From Paenibacillus sp. FSL K6-1330 (lineage in GTDB: Bacteria; Bacillota; Bacilli; Paenibacillales; Paenibacillaceae), in the NCBI RefSeq assembly GCF_037976825.1, contig NZ_CP150269.1:6985501-7049500 (forward strand): 64,000 bases of DNA. Direction: 5' to 3'. Shown here one piece after another: positions 1-8,819 of the stretch; position 1 is the stretch's first letter; each line of letters starts with the position of its first letter. A program made the translations under genes and the position numbers. The notes beneath the pieces were generated by a model. It was given only the letters and a program-made list of their open reading frames with translations. It was not told the DNA's origin and ran no database searches.

Positions 1-879
1 CTATTGTTTAGCGTCATTCTGATGGCCGTGTTCATAGCGCGGGTGTTTATTCCTCCTCCCATCAAAGCCAGTTCGGCCATCTTGATTCATGCAGATACCG
101 GCCGCGTGCTCTATGCTATGCATGCCGATCTTCCCCTTCCTCCCGCGAGCATGTCCAAGATGATGACCGAACTGCTGGTGCTGGATGCTGTTCGTTCCGG
201 GCAGCATGCTTGGGACGAGAATGTACCGGTCAGCCGATATGCCGCAGAGGTGCCCGGTTCAGGCATCGGCATGCATGAAGGCGAACGTTATACGTTGAAG
301 CAGCTGTTCGAAGCGCTCATCATCCATTCGGCCAATGATGCGGCCGTAGCTATTGCGGAGCATCTCGGCGGGTCGGAGTCCCGATTCGTGGAGAGCATGA
401 ATGCCCGGGCGAAACAAATCGGCCTCTCTGATCGCACCGTCTTCGCCAATGCTTCCGGTTTGCCTGCCGCTGACCTCGCTCCCTTTGCCGAAGCGGCCAC
501 CGAACGCGATACCGTCATGACGGCCAGGGATTCGGCCATGCTGGCCCGATGGCTGCTTAACAAACATCCGGATTTGCTCGAGGTAACCAGCCAGCGCGAT
601 TTGCCTGTTCCGCAGAAGAAGCTGTCCCTGCATACCACCAATCTCATGCTCCCTGGGGAGGCACATTCATACGAAGGTAATGACGGATTTAAGACCGGAT
701 ATACCCGCTCTGCCGGTTACTGCTTTACCGGAACGGCGTCTCGTGGTGGAAACCGGCTGATTTCCGTCGTGATGGGAACCGGGGATGCCGATCAACGCTT
801 TACGGAAACCCGGAAGCTGATGGATTACGGATTCGAACGGCAAGGCATTCTTTCGAATCTCCTATCCGCTCTTTTTTAA
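1..879 (+). CDS. D-alanyl-D-alanine carboxypeptidase (PBP5/DacF-like), 5' end probably outside the window
   Basis: Low-molecular-weight penicillin-binding protein of the S11 peptidase family, which trims the terminal D-Ala from peptidoglycan stem peptides outside the membrane. A hydrophobic N-terminal segment is followed by the three serine-peptidase motifs: SMSK (residues 49-52 counted from the TTG at position 4), SAN (109-111) and KTG (inside DGFKTGYT). The frame is open to the window edge, so a few signal-peptide residues are probably missing. At about 290 residues it is short, ending soon after the catalytic domain without the usual C-terminal beta domain and amphipathic anchor. A VanRS-like two-component pair follows on the same strand, which could link it to cell-wall stress (inference). 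Confidence 0.9.
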   Translation, partial: LLFSVILMAVFIARVFIPPPIKASSAILIHADTGRVLYAMHADLPLPPASMSKMMTELLVLDAVRSGQHAWDENVPVSRYAAEVPGSGIGMHEGERYTLKQLFEALIIHSANDAAVAIAEHLGGSESRFVESMNARAKQIGLSDRTVFANASGLPAADLAPFAEAATERDTVMTARDSAMLARWLLNKHPDLLEVTSQRDLPVPQKKLSLHTTNLMLPGEAHSYEGNDGFKTGYTRSAGYCFTGTASRGGNRLISVVMGTGDADQRFTETRKLMDYGFERQGILSNLLSALF

Positions 880-1001
880 TAGTTGTCATAGAAGAACTCA
901 CGATTTTGAAGGCCAAGCTGCACTCTATAGGGTCAATTTAGGGTACACTGTTCGTAAGGAATCATTGTTTCCAATAGGCGGATTTACTGGAGGATATTTT
1001 A

Positions 1002-1697
1002 ATGAGAAGTATATTAATCGTAGATGATGATAAAGAAATTTCCGGGCTGATCTCCATCTACCTGGAGAATGAGGGTTACCGCGTGATCCAGGCCCATGAC
1101 GGGGAGGAAGCGCTTCTGGCCATGACCAGCAATAACGGGGGGGTGGATCTCGTGATTCTGGATGTCATGATGCCTAAGCTGAACGGGATTGATACCTGCC
1201 GCAGAATCCGGGAAACCTCGTCCATACCCATCCTGATGCTGAGCGCCAAGAGTGAGGACATGGATAAAATACTGGGGCTGATGACCGGAGCGGATGACTA
1301 TATGATCAAACCGTTCAATCCGCTGGAGCTGACGACTCGCGTCAAAACACTGCTTCGGCGCTCCACTCTGTACAATGCGGAACTGCATCGGGAGGACAGC
1401 GAGCGGATCGAGATTAATGGGCTCGACATTAACCGGAGTACGCATGAAGTAACGGCCAACGGCAAAGCGATCTCTCTGACGGCGAGAGAATTCGAGATTC
1501 TGTATTTGCTTGCCCGCCAACCGGGGAGAATCTTTAGCGCCGAGGATATCTTCCAGCAGGTCTGGAAGGAGAAATATTACGTATCCAATAATACGGTCAT
1601 GGTGCACATCAGCAACCTGCGGGACAAGCTCGAGAGGGAGCTGGGTTATAAGCTCATTCAAACGGTATGGGGCGTCGGGTACAAAATCCATGCGTAA
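1002..1697 (+). CDS. OmpR/PhoB-family response regulator (VanR-like)
   Basis: DNA-binding response regulator of 231 residues. The receiver domain has the acidic pocket at D8-D10, the phospho-acceptor D54 in LDVMMP, and the conserved lysine in MIKPF. The C-terminal winged helix carries the typical SLTAREFEILYLL and NNTVMVHISNLRDKL stretches. The ATG follows a TGGAGGATATTTTA ribosome-binding site. The stop codon overlaps the start of the sensor kinase gene by 8 bp, so the two are translationally coupled. The receiver resembles VanR in general style, but that subgroup label is inference. Targets are unknown; the adjacent D,D-carboxypeptidase gene is an obvious candidate. Confidence 0.93.
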   Translation: MRSILIVDDDKEISGLISIYLENEGYRVIQAHDGEEALLAMTSNNGGVDLVILDVMMPKLNGIDTCRRIRETSSIPILMLSAKSEDMDKILGLMTGADDYMIKPFNPLELTTRVKTLLRRSTLYNAELHREDSERIEINGLDINRSTHEVTANGKAISLTAREFEILYLLARQPGRIFSAEDIFQQVWKEKYYVSNNTVMVHISNLRDKLERELGYKLIQTVWGVGYKIHA

Positions 1698-2787
1698 GCT
1701 GCAATGGAAGATCATTACACTGTTCTTTGCCAGCGGAGCCCTGACCTTGGCCATACTGTTCATCGCGCAGCAGATCTTCCGATTGATCGGCCGGGAATAC
1801 TGGAAGGAGCCCTGGGTAAACACCCTTTTCAGAGTTGATCGTACGTTGGAGGATTTCTTCGGTTTCCCCATCATCCCGACGATCATCGGCATCGTGCTGT
1901 TTATCTGTATGGTGCTCCTCCTGAGTCAAGGCACCATTCGTCAAATCAATCAGTTAATGGAGGGTACAAAGCGTTTGGCGAAGGGCGAATTGGATCAAGA
2001 GATTATCGTTAGCTCCAATGACGAACTGGGCCAGATGGCAACGCAAATCAATCAAATGGCCAAGCAGCTCAAGCTATCGCTGGCGGAGGAACGCATGGCC
2101 GTCCAGTCCAAGAACGAGCTGATCAGCAACGTATCGCATGATCTGCGTACCCCCCTCACCTCCATCATCGGGTACTTGCGGCTGGTCAATGAAGACCATT
2201 ACAAGGATGAGGTCGAGCTCCGGTATTATACCGATATCGCGTACGATAAGTCGCTGCGCCTGGGCGGACTCGTGAACGATTTGTTTGAATATACACGAAT
2301 GGGGTACTCCCCGATGAACCGTGTTGACATTAATTTGGTGGAGCTGCTCGCGCAATTGGCCGTGGACTTTTCACTAACCGGGCAGCAGGAAGGCGTACAG
2401 GTCAACTTCACGCCTGAATCGGAGAAAATCATGATCTCCTCGGATGGGGATAAACTGATGCGCACCTTCGAGAATCTGCTGTCCAATGCGGTACGGCACG
2501 GACTTGAGGCCGGGGTGGTGGATTTGAAGGTATCAAGTGATTCGAAGTTTGCCATCGTACAGGTCATCAATTACGGCCCCCCGATCCCTCAATATGCGAT
2601 CCCCTATCTGTTCGAGCGGTTCTACCGGGCGGATGAATCGCGCACCGATCAAACCGGCGGCTCCGGACTTGGCTTGGCTATCGTAAAGACCATCGTGGAT
2701 GCCCATCATGGCACGATTCAGGTGACCAGTAATACGGAACGGACGATGTTTGAAGTTCTCCTACCTTTAGAGACTCCTGAAAATTAA
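1690..2787 (+). CDS. sensor histidine kinase (VanS-like) paired with the upstream regulator
   Basis: Membrane sensor kinase of 365 residues. Two transmembrane helices (about 8-30 and 60-80) bracket a short, roughly 30-residue external loop, followed by a HAMP-like segment. The dimerisation motif NVSHDLRTPL contains the phosphorylated H150. The ATPase domain has the N box (ENLLSNAVRHG) and the GGSGLGLAIVK glycine loop. The ATG at 1690 lies inside the regulator gene, 8 bp before that gene ends. Longer in-frame extensions run through regulator sequence and are unlikely to be translated. The tiny sensor loop suggests intramembrane or envelope-stress sensing rather than a soluble ligand (inference). 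Confidence 0.92.
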   Translation: MRKLQWKIITLFFASGALTLAILFIAQQIFRLIGREYWKEPWVNTLFRVDRTLEDFFGFPIIPTIIGIVLFICMVLLLSQGTIRQINQLMEGTKRLAKGELDQEIIVSSNDELGQMATQINQMAKQLKLSLAEERMAVQSKNELISNVSHDLRTPLTSIIGYLRLVNEDHYKDEVELRYYTDIAYDKSLRLGGLVNDLFEYTRMGYSPMNRVDINLVELLAQLAVDFSLTGQQEGVQVNFTPESEKIMISSDGDKLMRTFENLLSNAVRHGLEAGVVDLKVSSDSKFAIVQVINYGPPIPQYAIPYLFERFYRADESRTDQTGGSGLGLAIVKTIVDAHHGTIQVTSNTERTMFEVLLPLETPEN

Positions 2788-2807
2788 CAAAATAAAACAT
2801 TTAATAT

Positions 2808-2837
2808 TCGACATACAATTCCATTTTCCGATAAAAT
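2808..2837 (+). promoter_or_regulatory. possible sigma-A promoter of the diguanylate cyclase gene
   Basis: TCGACA and TAAAAT are separated by 18 bp, about 65 bp upstream of the ATG at 2902. The -35 box is imperfect, so this is a modest call. Confidence 0.35.
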
Positions 2838-2901
2838 AGGGGGTGAATGTCTTCATCGCCTTGCCGCCATTGTGCAAGGTACATGAAAGGAATGATCCCC
2901 C

Positions 2902-4014
2902 ATGACCAATATACTGTTTACCAACTTTTGTATATTTGTGACTTTCTTATACTTATCCGGACTGCTGTCCAAAAAATATGTAGCAGGCGTTGTGACACCG
3001 TCCATCAGCGTTAAGATCAACGCTGGACTGCTCTTTGGCATTTACGGGATCATCTTGATGTACTATTCTTTTCCGATTGACCCTCGGTTTTTCGCAGATT
3101 TGCGGCATCTGGCCATTGTTGTGATCGCCAGCTACTTGGGCTGGCTTCCAGCCCTGATTGCCGGCGTGCTCATTGCGCTCGGGCGATTGATTCTGTTCGG
3201 CATGTCCGCTTCCTCTGCCATTGCGGGAGCCGGCATGCTGCTGATCGGCATCATATGCGGGACGGTATCTCGTATCCATTGGAATCGTTTAAACAAAATG
3301 CTGCTCATGAGCGTATCGAGCATGCTGGTGCTCCTAGGCATTATGTGGATGAATATCCAGGACCACCATAAGGTATATACTGTCTTCACGCAGCACCTTA
3401 TCATATCCGTCCTCGCCACGGTTGTCATCTACATGTTGACGGAGTATATCAACACGTCCAATCAACTATTTCTGCAGATGAAGAAAAATGCGGAAACGGA
3501 TCACCTGACCAGTCTTCACAATTTGCGCCAGTTCGAGCAGCTGTTGTCGGAACGTTTTCTCGAAGCCCAGCATTTCAGCGAACGGCTGGGTGTTCTTGTC
3601 GTGGACATTGATCATTTCAAAAAAATAAACGACACCTACGGCCATGCGGCCGGAGATGCCGTTTTGCAGCAGCTCAGCAAAGTGCTGAGGGAGCATTCCC
3701 GTTCTTTTGATGAAGTGTCCCGCAACGGCGGGGAAGAATTCTCGGTGCTGGTCCCGGAAGCGACCATTGACGAGACGGCCGCTATTGCAGAACGAATCCG
3801 GGCCGCCGTAGCGGATCATATCTTTGTCCTGGAAAACGGAACCAAGATCCAGATCACCGTGTCGATTGGGGCTGCCGTACATCCCGATACGATCCGGTCG
3901 AAAAATGCCAAGGAGCTGCTCCAGCAAGCAGACCGCGAGCTGTACCGCGCCAAGGACAGCGGACGCAACCGCGTATGTTCCGCTCCCGAAATCCATGATC
4001 TGATTCTTTCTTAA
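2902..4014 (+). CDS. membrane diguanylate cyclase (5TM-type sensor plus GGDEF)
   Basis: Synthesises cyclic di-GMP from two GTP. The first 185 residues form five to six hydrophobic helices resembling a 5TMR-LYT sensor. A GGDEF domain follows, with metal-binding DIDHFKKIND (235-244) and active-site GGEEF (276-280). RSFD (267-270) sits five residues before GGEEF, exactly where the inhibitory I-site RxxD is expected, so product inhibition is likely. No EAL or HD-GYP domain is present. The ATG follows AAGGAATGATCCCC. The gene converges on the aldo/keto reductase gene and their 3' ends overlap by 4 bp. The ligand is unknown. Confidence 0.92.
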   Translation: MTNILFTNFCIFVTFLYLSGLLSKKYVAGVVTPSISVKINAGLLFGIYGIILMYYSFPIDPRFFADLRHLAIVVIASYLGWLPALIAGVLIALGRLILFGMSASSAIAGAGMLLIGIICGTVSRIHWNRLNKMLLMSVSSMLVLLGIMWMNIQDHHKVYTVFTQHLIISVLATVVIYMLTEYINTSNQLFLQMKKNAETDHLTSLHNLRQFEQLLSERFLEAQHFSERLGVLVVDIDHFKKINDTYGHAAGDAVLQQLSKVLREHSRSFDEVSRNGGEEFSVLVPEATIDETAAIAERIRAAVADHIFVLENGTKIQITVSIGAAVHPDTIRSKNAKELLQQADRELYRAKDSGRNRVCSAPEIHDLILS

Positions 4015-4961
4015 TTCGAATCCGCCTTCAGTATTTCTTCAATGGCAGTCAGCGTATCTGAAGAGAGCTTAATACCGGAAGCCTTCACATTCTCTTCCAC
4101 CTGCTCCGGACGGCTGGCCCCCACCAGTGCACTAGCTACGTTGTTCTGACGCAGAATCCAGGCCAAGGCCAATTGGCCGACGGTCATACCCAGCTCGCTT
4201 GCAACGACTCCCAGGGCCTGCACCTTCTGAATGCGGTCTTCACTCATTTTAAGCCGGTCGGCTCCAATCTTCGATGCGCGGCTGTTCTCCGGCACGGCTT
4301 GCTTGGAGGCGTACTTTCCCGTCAGCAGCCCTTGCGCAAGAGGAGAATAGACCACTTGACCAATGCCCTTCTTCTCGCCTAAAGGGATGATCTCTTCCTC
4401 GATCTTGCGCTCGAACATGTTGTACAGCGGCTGATTCACCACGATGCGATCCAGCAAATAGCGGTCCGCCACGGCCAATGCCGCTTCCATCTGGGCAGCG
4501 GTCCACATACTGACTCCTACATAGAGCACCTTGCCTTGCCGGACAAGGTCATTCAGCGCCCGCAGCGTTTCCTCTATCGGTGTTTCTTCATGATATCGAT
4601 GACAGTAATAGATGTCGACGTAATCGGTTCCCAGCCGCTTCAGACTCGCATCGCACTGCTCTCTAATATGTTTGCGGGAAAGTCCCTGATCATTGGGTCC
4701 GTCCCCCATCTTGCCGAATACCTTCGTGGCCAGGACATAGGATTCCCTTGGGAATGCTCTCAAGGTTTCCCCGACAACCACTTCAGCCGCTCCCTGGGCA
4801 TACACATTCGCTGTATCAAAAAAATTAACGCCAAGTCCATATGCAGTCTGAATCGACTTCACGGCATTCTCCCGTTCCACATATCCCCCGTACGTCAGCC
4901 AGCTCCCCAGACTGATATCGCTAACCTTCAATCCGCTTCCGCCCAATCTTCTAAATTCCAT
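4011..4961 (-). CDS. aldo/keto reductase
   Basis: NAD(P)H-dependent TIM-barrel oxidoreductase of 316 residues, related to the potassium-channel beta-subunit/YghZ-like AKR branch. Family residues are visible: D and Y of the tetrad in FDTANVYAQG, K in LATKVFG, and H in YCHRYHEETP. The start is placed at 4961 because AAGGAGGT lies about 8 nt upstream. An ATG six codons earlier would overlap that ribosome-binding site. The physiological substrate cannot be inferred. The gene appears monocistronic and its 3' end overlaps that of the convergent diguanylate cyclase gene. Confidence 0.9.
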   Translation of the reverse strand: MEFRRLGGSGLKVSDISLGSWLTYGGYVERENAVKSIQTAYGLGVNFFDTANVYAQGAAEVVVGETLRAFPRESYVLATKVFGKMGDGPNDQGLSRKHIREQCDASLKRLGTDYVDIYYCHRYHEETPIEETLRALNDLVRQGKVLYVGVSMWTAAQMEAALAVADRYLLDRIVVNQPLYNMFERKIEEEIIPLGEKKGIGQVVYSPLAQGLLTGKYASKQAVPENSRASKIGADRLKMSEDRIQKVQALGVVASELGMTVGQLALAWILRQNNVASALVGASRPEQVEENVKASGIKLSSDTLTAIEEILKADSN

Positions 4962-5041
4962 ATGTGAAACCTCCTTCATACAAGATAGATGCTTATTCTT
5001 TATTGTAACATCTTCCTGTACAATAGACAGATGTGCCCTGT

Positions 5042-6151
5042 CTAACGTTTATAACCGGTCGACTTTATTTTCACCTTGACCGATACATTAAACTTGGCAT
5101 GGGGATACATGGCGTCCCATTCATCCATCTCCGTCTTATTGTTCCAGTGCGTCCCTCCATACCGGAGGCCGAAACCGAGCGGGTCCAGGCCTGTTTTTTG
5201 AATCCTCTCCAGCAAGTTTTTCACCGCTTGGGATAGTTCCTTGCTAAACTGCTCTTCGATCTTATGCAGACCCTTCTGATTCAGTTGCGTTGGATCCTCT
5301 TTCTCTTCCAAAATCGCCGTTATCCGAATATTGAAATCAATCGTTTCTTCCCCTGGTTTGTCCGTTACGATCTTGTATCTTGCTCGGGTTCTATCCGTGT
5401 TGACTTCAAGCAATTTGCCGTCCATTATCGTCCCGAAATTCGTGCTTAGATTACGACGATCCAACAGGTTAAACAGCCTGGTTTCATCCGGCGTCAGAAT
5501 CACCTTCACCTTGTCCTTATCCATCAAGGCTACTCTCTCGATATTCAGGATCTTGTCAGTGGTAGTTTCCACAACGGGCATGACCGGATCTTCCCCTTCC
5601 TCTAACATTCGGCGGGACAAATCGAAGGAGTATGTCCTAGTAATGAAGGGAGATTCCGTCCCATCCTCGCTGAGCGCCAGAAATATTGCGTTCCCGGCAA
5701 TCCGCTCCGTTGGAGGATCCGTCTTTAATACGGCTTCTGCCGAAGGAATGGCGACGGCTGGATACATTAAGAGCTGCATATCCCGCCTCCGAACGGTCCA
5801 GTCCTGGATTTTGCTGATATTTCGCCGAGCATAGGCTTCGCCGTACATGACCCCCTTGCAATGACCAAAGTCAAGTTCCTTATCTACTTTGGATTTGACC
5901 TCCCTGATCGCTTCCGCAATACTTGTTGATTCTTGTGTAATAAGGAAAGACTTCTTATCCCCAATCTTAGGGTCTCCTGAAGGAATCGCCATTTTGAAGG
6001 TAAATCGGTTCATATCGGGGTTTTTCTCAGAGACGTCAATACCAATGGACACGACAAAAAGTCTGAGATCGATATCCCTAAAATCACATCCCGACACAAA
6101 TAAAAAAGAGCAGCACATGAGCCAGACCAGCCATCGTTTCAGGTCTTTCAT
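5042..6151 (-). CDS. Ger(x)C-family spore germination lipoprotein
   Basis: C subunit of a GerA-type nutrient receptor in the spore inner membrane. The N-terminus has a signal sequence ending in lipobox VSGC, so Cys20 or so would be lipidated. About 350 residues of GerAC-like domain follow, with the family phrase GFGLRYGGTHWN near the C-terminus. The ATG at 6151 follows GGAGGAAGAAGGC and overlaps the stop of the B gene (ATGA), so the subunits are translationally coupled. An in-frame ATG eight codons upstream lies in that ribosome-binding site and was rejected. The germinant is unknown. Confidence 0.93.
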   Translation of the reverse strand: MKDLKRWLVWLMCCSFLFVSGCDFRDIDLRLFVVSIGIDVSEKNPDMNRFTFKMAIPSGDPKIGDKKSFLITQESTSIAEAIREVKSKVDKELDFGHCKGVMYGEAYARRNISKIQDWTVRRRDMQLLMYPAVAIPSAEAVLKTDPPTERIAGNAIFLALSEDGTESPFITRTYSFDLSRRMLEEGEDPVMPVVETTTDKILNIERVALMDKDKVKVILTPDETRLFNLLDRRNLSTNFGTIMDGKLLEVNTDRTRARYKIVTDKPGEETIDFNIRITAILEEKEDPTQLNQKGLHKIEEQFSKELSQAVKNLLERIQKTGLDPLGFGLRYGGTHWNNKTEMDEWDAMYPHAKFNVSVKVKIKSTGYKR

Positions 6152-7257
6152 GCCTTCTTCCTCCTTTTCCTCCATACCGCATAGAATAATAGGGCAATGA
6201 GCAGGAATTCCCCAGCGAACCGGACGTCCAAAAAGACAATCGCCATATCATTTAATATGTATTGATTAACGATAAACGACGTGCCGAAGATAATCAGGGA
6301 AAAGAGGAGAAGCACCCACCATTCGAATTTCCTCCTTTTAGACATCGCTTCCCCCTTATCGACCTTTAATCCGAAACCTCCCAGAATCAACTCCTTGCCC
6401 ACATGCCAATGAACGATGGAATTCACGAGGGAGAGGCACATATACACCACGTAGAAGACATAAATCATCCGTTCTATGATGAAATAACGAATCCGAAGCG
6501 AGTCCACCGTCGAGAAGGCAGGATACACGTGTCCTCCGGCGCCCGCGGCTCCCAATATGCCGATGGATGCAAAGATCGATACCAGAAGGGTAAGAATACT
6601 AACCACCACAATCGCCCAAATATGCCGCACTCTGAATCGGTGAAAGATCCGATTAAATACCACCATGTTCACGTAGCCCGTAAATATATAGGTAGCCGCG
6701 GCCACCGTCTCGTAATTGGGCATGTTCCATGCATAAGTAATGATCTGCCTTACGGCATCCCAACTGAAATATGGATTGCTGAAGATACGCCATGACATAT
6801 AAGCAATGATGGGCACGGTGATGTACAGAATCATCTCCAGGCCATAGAGAATCGACTCGGAATCCAGCCTGGCACTAAGTGCAACCACCACCAGAAATCC
6901 CATCAGAACGATATAGGGTGATACATCCGGACTGATGTATCGGGAGGTAATATCAACGAAACTGACCAAGGTTATCACGCTGGAGAAATACCACCCGAGT
7001 CCGTATAAAACAAGGAGGATACCAGATATCCACTTGGGCATAACCGAATGAAAAATCTCCGGCAACCCCTGTCCCGGGAATTGTTGGATCAGTTTTACGA
7101 AAGTAAACATCACAAAGACACCAATTGGAATGGACACCAGGATCGACATCAGCGCACCGTCAAAACGATCCGTAATTAAGATGCGGGGGACAAAAATAAT
7201 TAGGTTGATGGTTGCATTGAGCAGGAAGAGGTAATAAAAATATTTATTTCTAACCAC
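6148..7257 (-). CDS. GerAB-type spore germination permease subunit
   Basis: B subunit of the germinant receptor, an APC-superfamily integral membrane protein believed to bind amino acid or other germinants. Roughly ten hydrophobic helices span its 369 residues, starting with YFYYLFLLNATINLIIFV. The preferred start is GTG at 7257: it is preceded by AAAGGAG with 9 nt spacing and overlaps the A-gene stop by 8 bp. An upstream ATG at 7293 would force a 44-bp overlap and adds non-hydrophobic residues. The gene lies between the A and C genes and overlaps both. Confidence 0.92.
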   Translation of the reverse strand: MVRNKYFYYLFLLNATINLIIFVPRILITDRFDGALMSILVSIPIGVFVMFTFVKLIQQFPGQGLPEIFHSVMPKWISGILLVLYGLGWYFSSVITLVSFVDITSRYISPDVSPYIVLMGFLVVVALSARLDSESILYGLEMILYITVPIIAYMSWRIFSNPYFSWDAVRQIITYAWNMPNYETVAAATYIFTGYVNMVVFNRIFHRFRVRHIWAIVVVSILTLLVSIFASIGILGAAGAGGHVYPAFSTVDSLRIRYFIIERMIYVFYVVYMCLSLVNSIVHWHVGKELILGGFGLKVDKGEAMSKRRKFEWWVLLLFSLIIFGTSFIVNQYILNDMAIVFLDVRFAGEFLLIALLFYAVWRKRRKKA

Positions 7258-8611
7258 TTCGCTGGTCTCCTTTCTTGTTCCAATCCACAGCAAACATCTT
7301 CAAGTAGGGTTTGCCAAAGGACCTGAGACTCGTAAGGTACATGATCATGGCCACCATGCCCAAAACGATACCGACCAAGCCGAAGAAGGTGGCCAGGACA
7401 ATGAACAAATACTTCGTGACACGGATGCCCGAACTCATCATCGTGATCGGGATCACGAAATTTGTTATTGCAACCGCGGAAACCAGAATGATCATGATGT
7501 TACTAACCAATCCCGCCTCCGTAGCAGCGGTTCCCAAAATGAGACCCCCTACCGTGGTAGCGGTCTGACCAATCGCTTTGGGCAGCCGAACACTCGCCTC
7601 CGTCAGAAACTCCATCGCCAGCAGCATGAAGATCACTTCAAAGAAAGACGGATACGGCACCGTAGCCCTGCTTCCCGCAATAAGCAGCGTAACCTGCATC
7701 CTCAATATTTCCGGATTATAGGAGGTGAAGGCCACATAAAGGCTTGGCATCAGCACGGTGACAAACAATGCGATATACCGGATTCCCTTGAGAAACCAGC
7801 CGATCGGAGGAAGCTGTATTTTGTCATCCATCGCCGTAAAGAAATCATTGAATATAGCCGGCAGTAGAAGAGCATACCCCGTTGAATCCATCAACACAGC
7901 GATCTTTCCTTGAGATATATTCAATACGGTCCGGTCAGGGCGTTCGGTCAGCATGAGCGTCGGATACAGACGGAATTTAGGATGCATTGTATGTCTCTCG
8001 ATTTCGGAGGCCGATTGCACAATATCCGCCTTGATCTCGGACAATCGCTTCCTAAGCTCCTCTAATACCGTTTCTTCCACTTTGTATGCATCATACATAA
8101 TAATGATTCGAGTCTGTGATATCTTGCCAAGGGTCATAAATTCCGTCTTCAAATTTTCAGTTTGGTAACGGTGGCGAATCAGATTCAAGTTCACCTCGAT
8201 ATTTTCCGTAAACGAATCATTGGGACCCTGAATGACGTTCTCCGTACTGGCGGGTTGGATGAAGCCTGCATTAACCAATACGGCGTCAAACAGGAGCACG
8301 CTGTCCCGAATGAATATGGCTACGCAGCCCCTTAGTATATTACGGAGCAACTCCTGTTTATCTTTCGGCTCCACACTTGAGGGAAAGGATCGGATGAATT
8401 GGTCGTATAACTCCAAGGAATTCAGCTCATAGAAACGGTTAATCAAATTATCGTTAATCATAGCGGGGTCGCACATGCTCTTAAGATAAATCAATAACGC
8501 ATGCTCACCTTCATTCTTCAGCTCACGCTGCTCGATATCCCCGACATTACGAAGATGTTCTTGCAGGCATTGTCTGGCTTCCTCCGCATTTAGATATTGT
8601 TCGCTGGTCAT
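7250..8611 (-). CDS. GerAA-type spore germination protein
   Basis: A subunit of the receptor, 453 residues. A soluble N-terminal half of about 270 residues is followed by four to five membrane helices. Family signatures visible include SMCDPAMINDNLI near the N-terminus, and PYPSFFEVIFMLLAMEFLTEASVRLP followed by GQTATTVGGLILG in the membrane part. The start at 8611 has GAGGGGTGG upstream. The ATG at 8626 would lie on that ribosome-binding site. It is first in the A-B-C operon, which by analogy should be transcribed in the forespore by sigma-G. No convincing sigma-G promoter was recognised in the 200 bp upstream. Confidence 0.93.
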   Translation of the reverse strand: MTSEQYLNAEEARQCLQEHLRNVGDIEQRELKNEGEHALLIYLKSMCDPAMINDNLINRFYELNSLELYDQFIRSFPSSVEPKDKQELLRNILRGCVAIFIRDSVLLFDAVLVNAGFIQPASTENVIQGPNDSFTENIEVNLNLIRHRYQTENLKTEFMTLGKISQTRIIIMYDAYKVEETVLEELRKRLSEIKADIVQSASEIERHTMHPKFRLYPTLMLTERPDRTVLNISQGKIAVLMDSTGYALLLPAIFNDFFTAMDDKIQLPPIGWFLKGIRYIALFVTVLMPSLYVAFTSYNPEILRMQVTLLIAGSRATVPYPSFFEVIFMLLAMEFLTEASVRLPKAIGQTATTVGGLILGTAATEAGLVSNIMIILVSAVAITNFVIPITMMSSGIRVTKYLFIVLATFFGLVGIVLGMVAMIMYLTSLRSFGKPYLKMFAVDWNKKGDQRSG

Positions 8612-8819
8612 GATACCACCCCTCATTCACTAAATTCCGGTTCTCCCGCTGTTCTTTAGGTTCTGCACAAATGTCCCAAATTATTTACAATCATCCAGAA
8701 AAACCTAGGAAGACTGTGAATCGAAATCACCTAGTTTCTAATCATTCCCATGTGGTAATAATGAAGACAAGAGTCGGAGTTTAAGGGCAATGCCCATAGA
8801 AACTGAGGAGGAATCGTGA

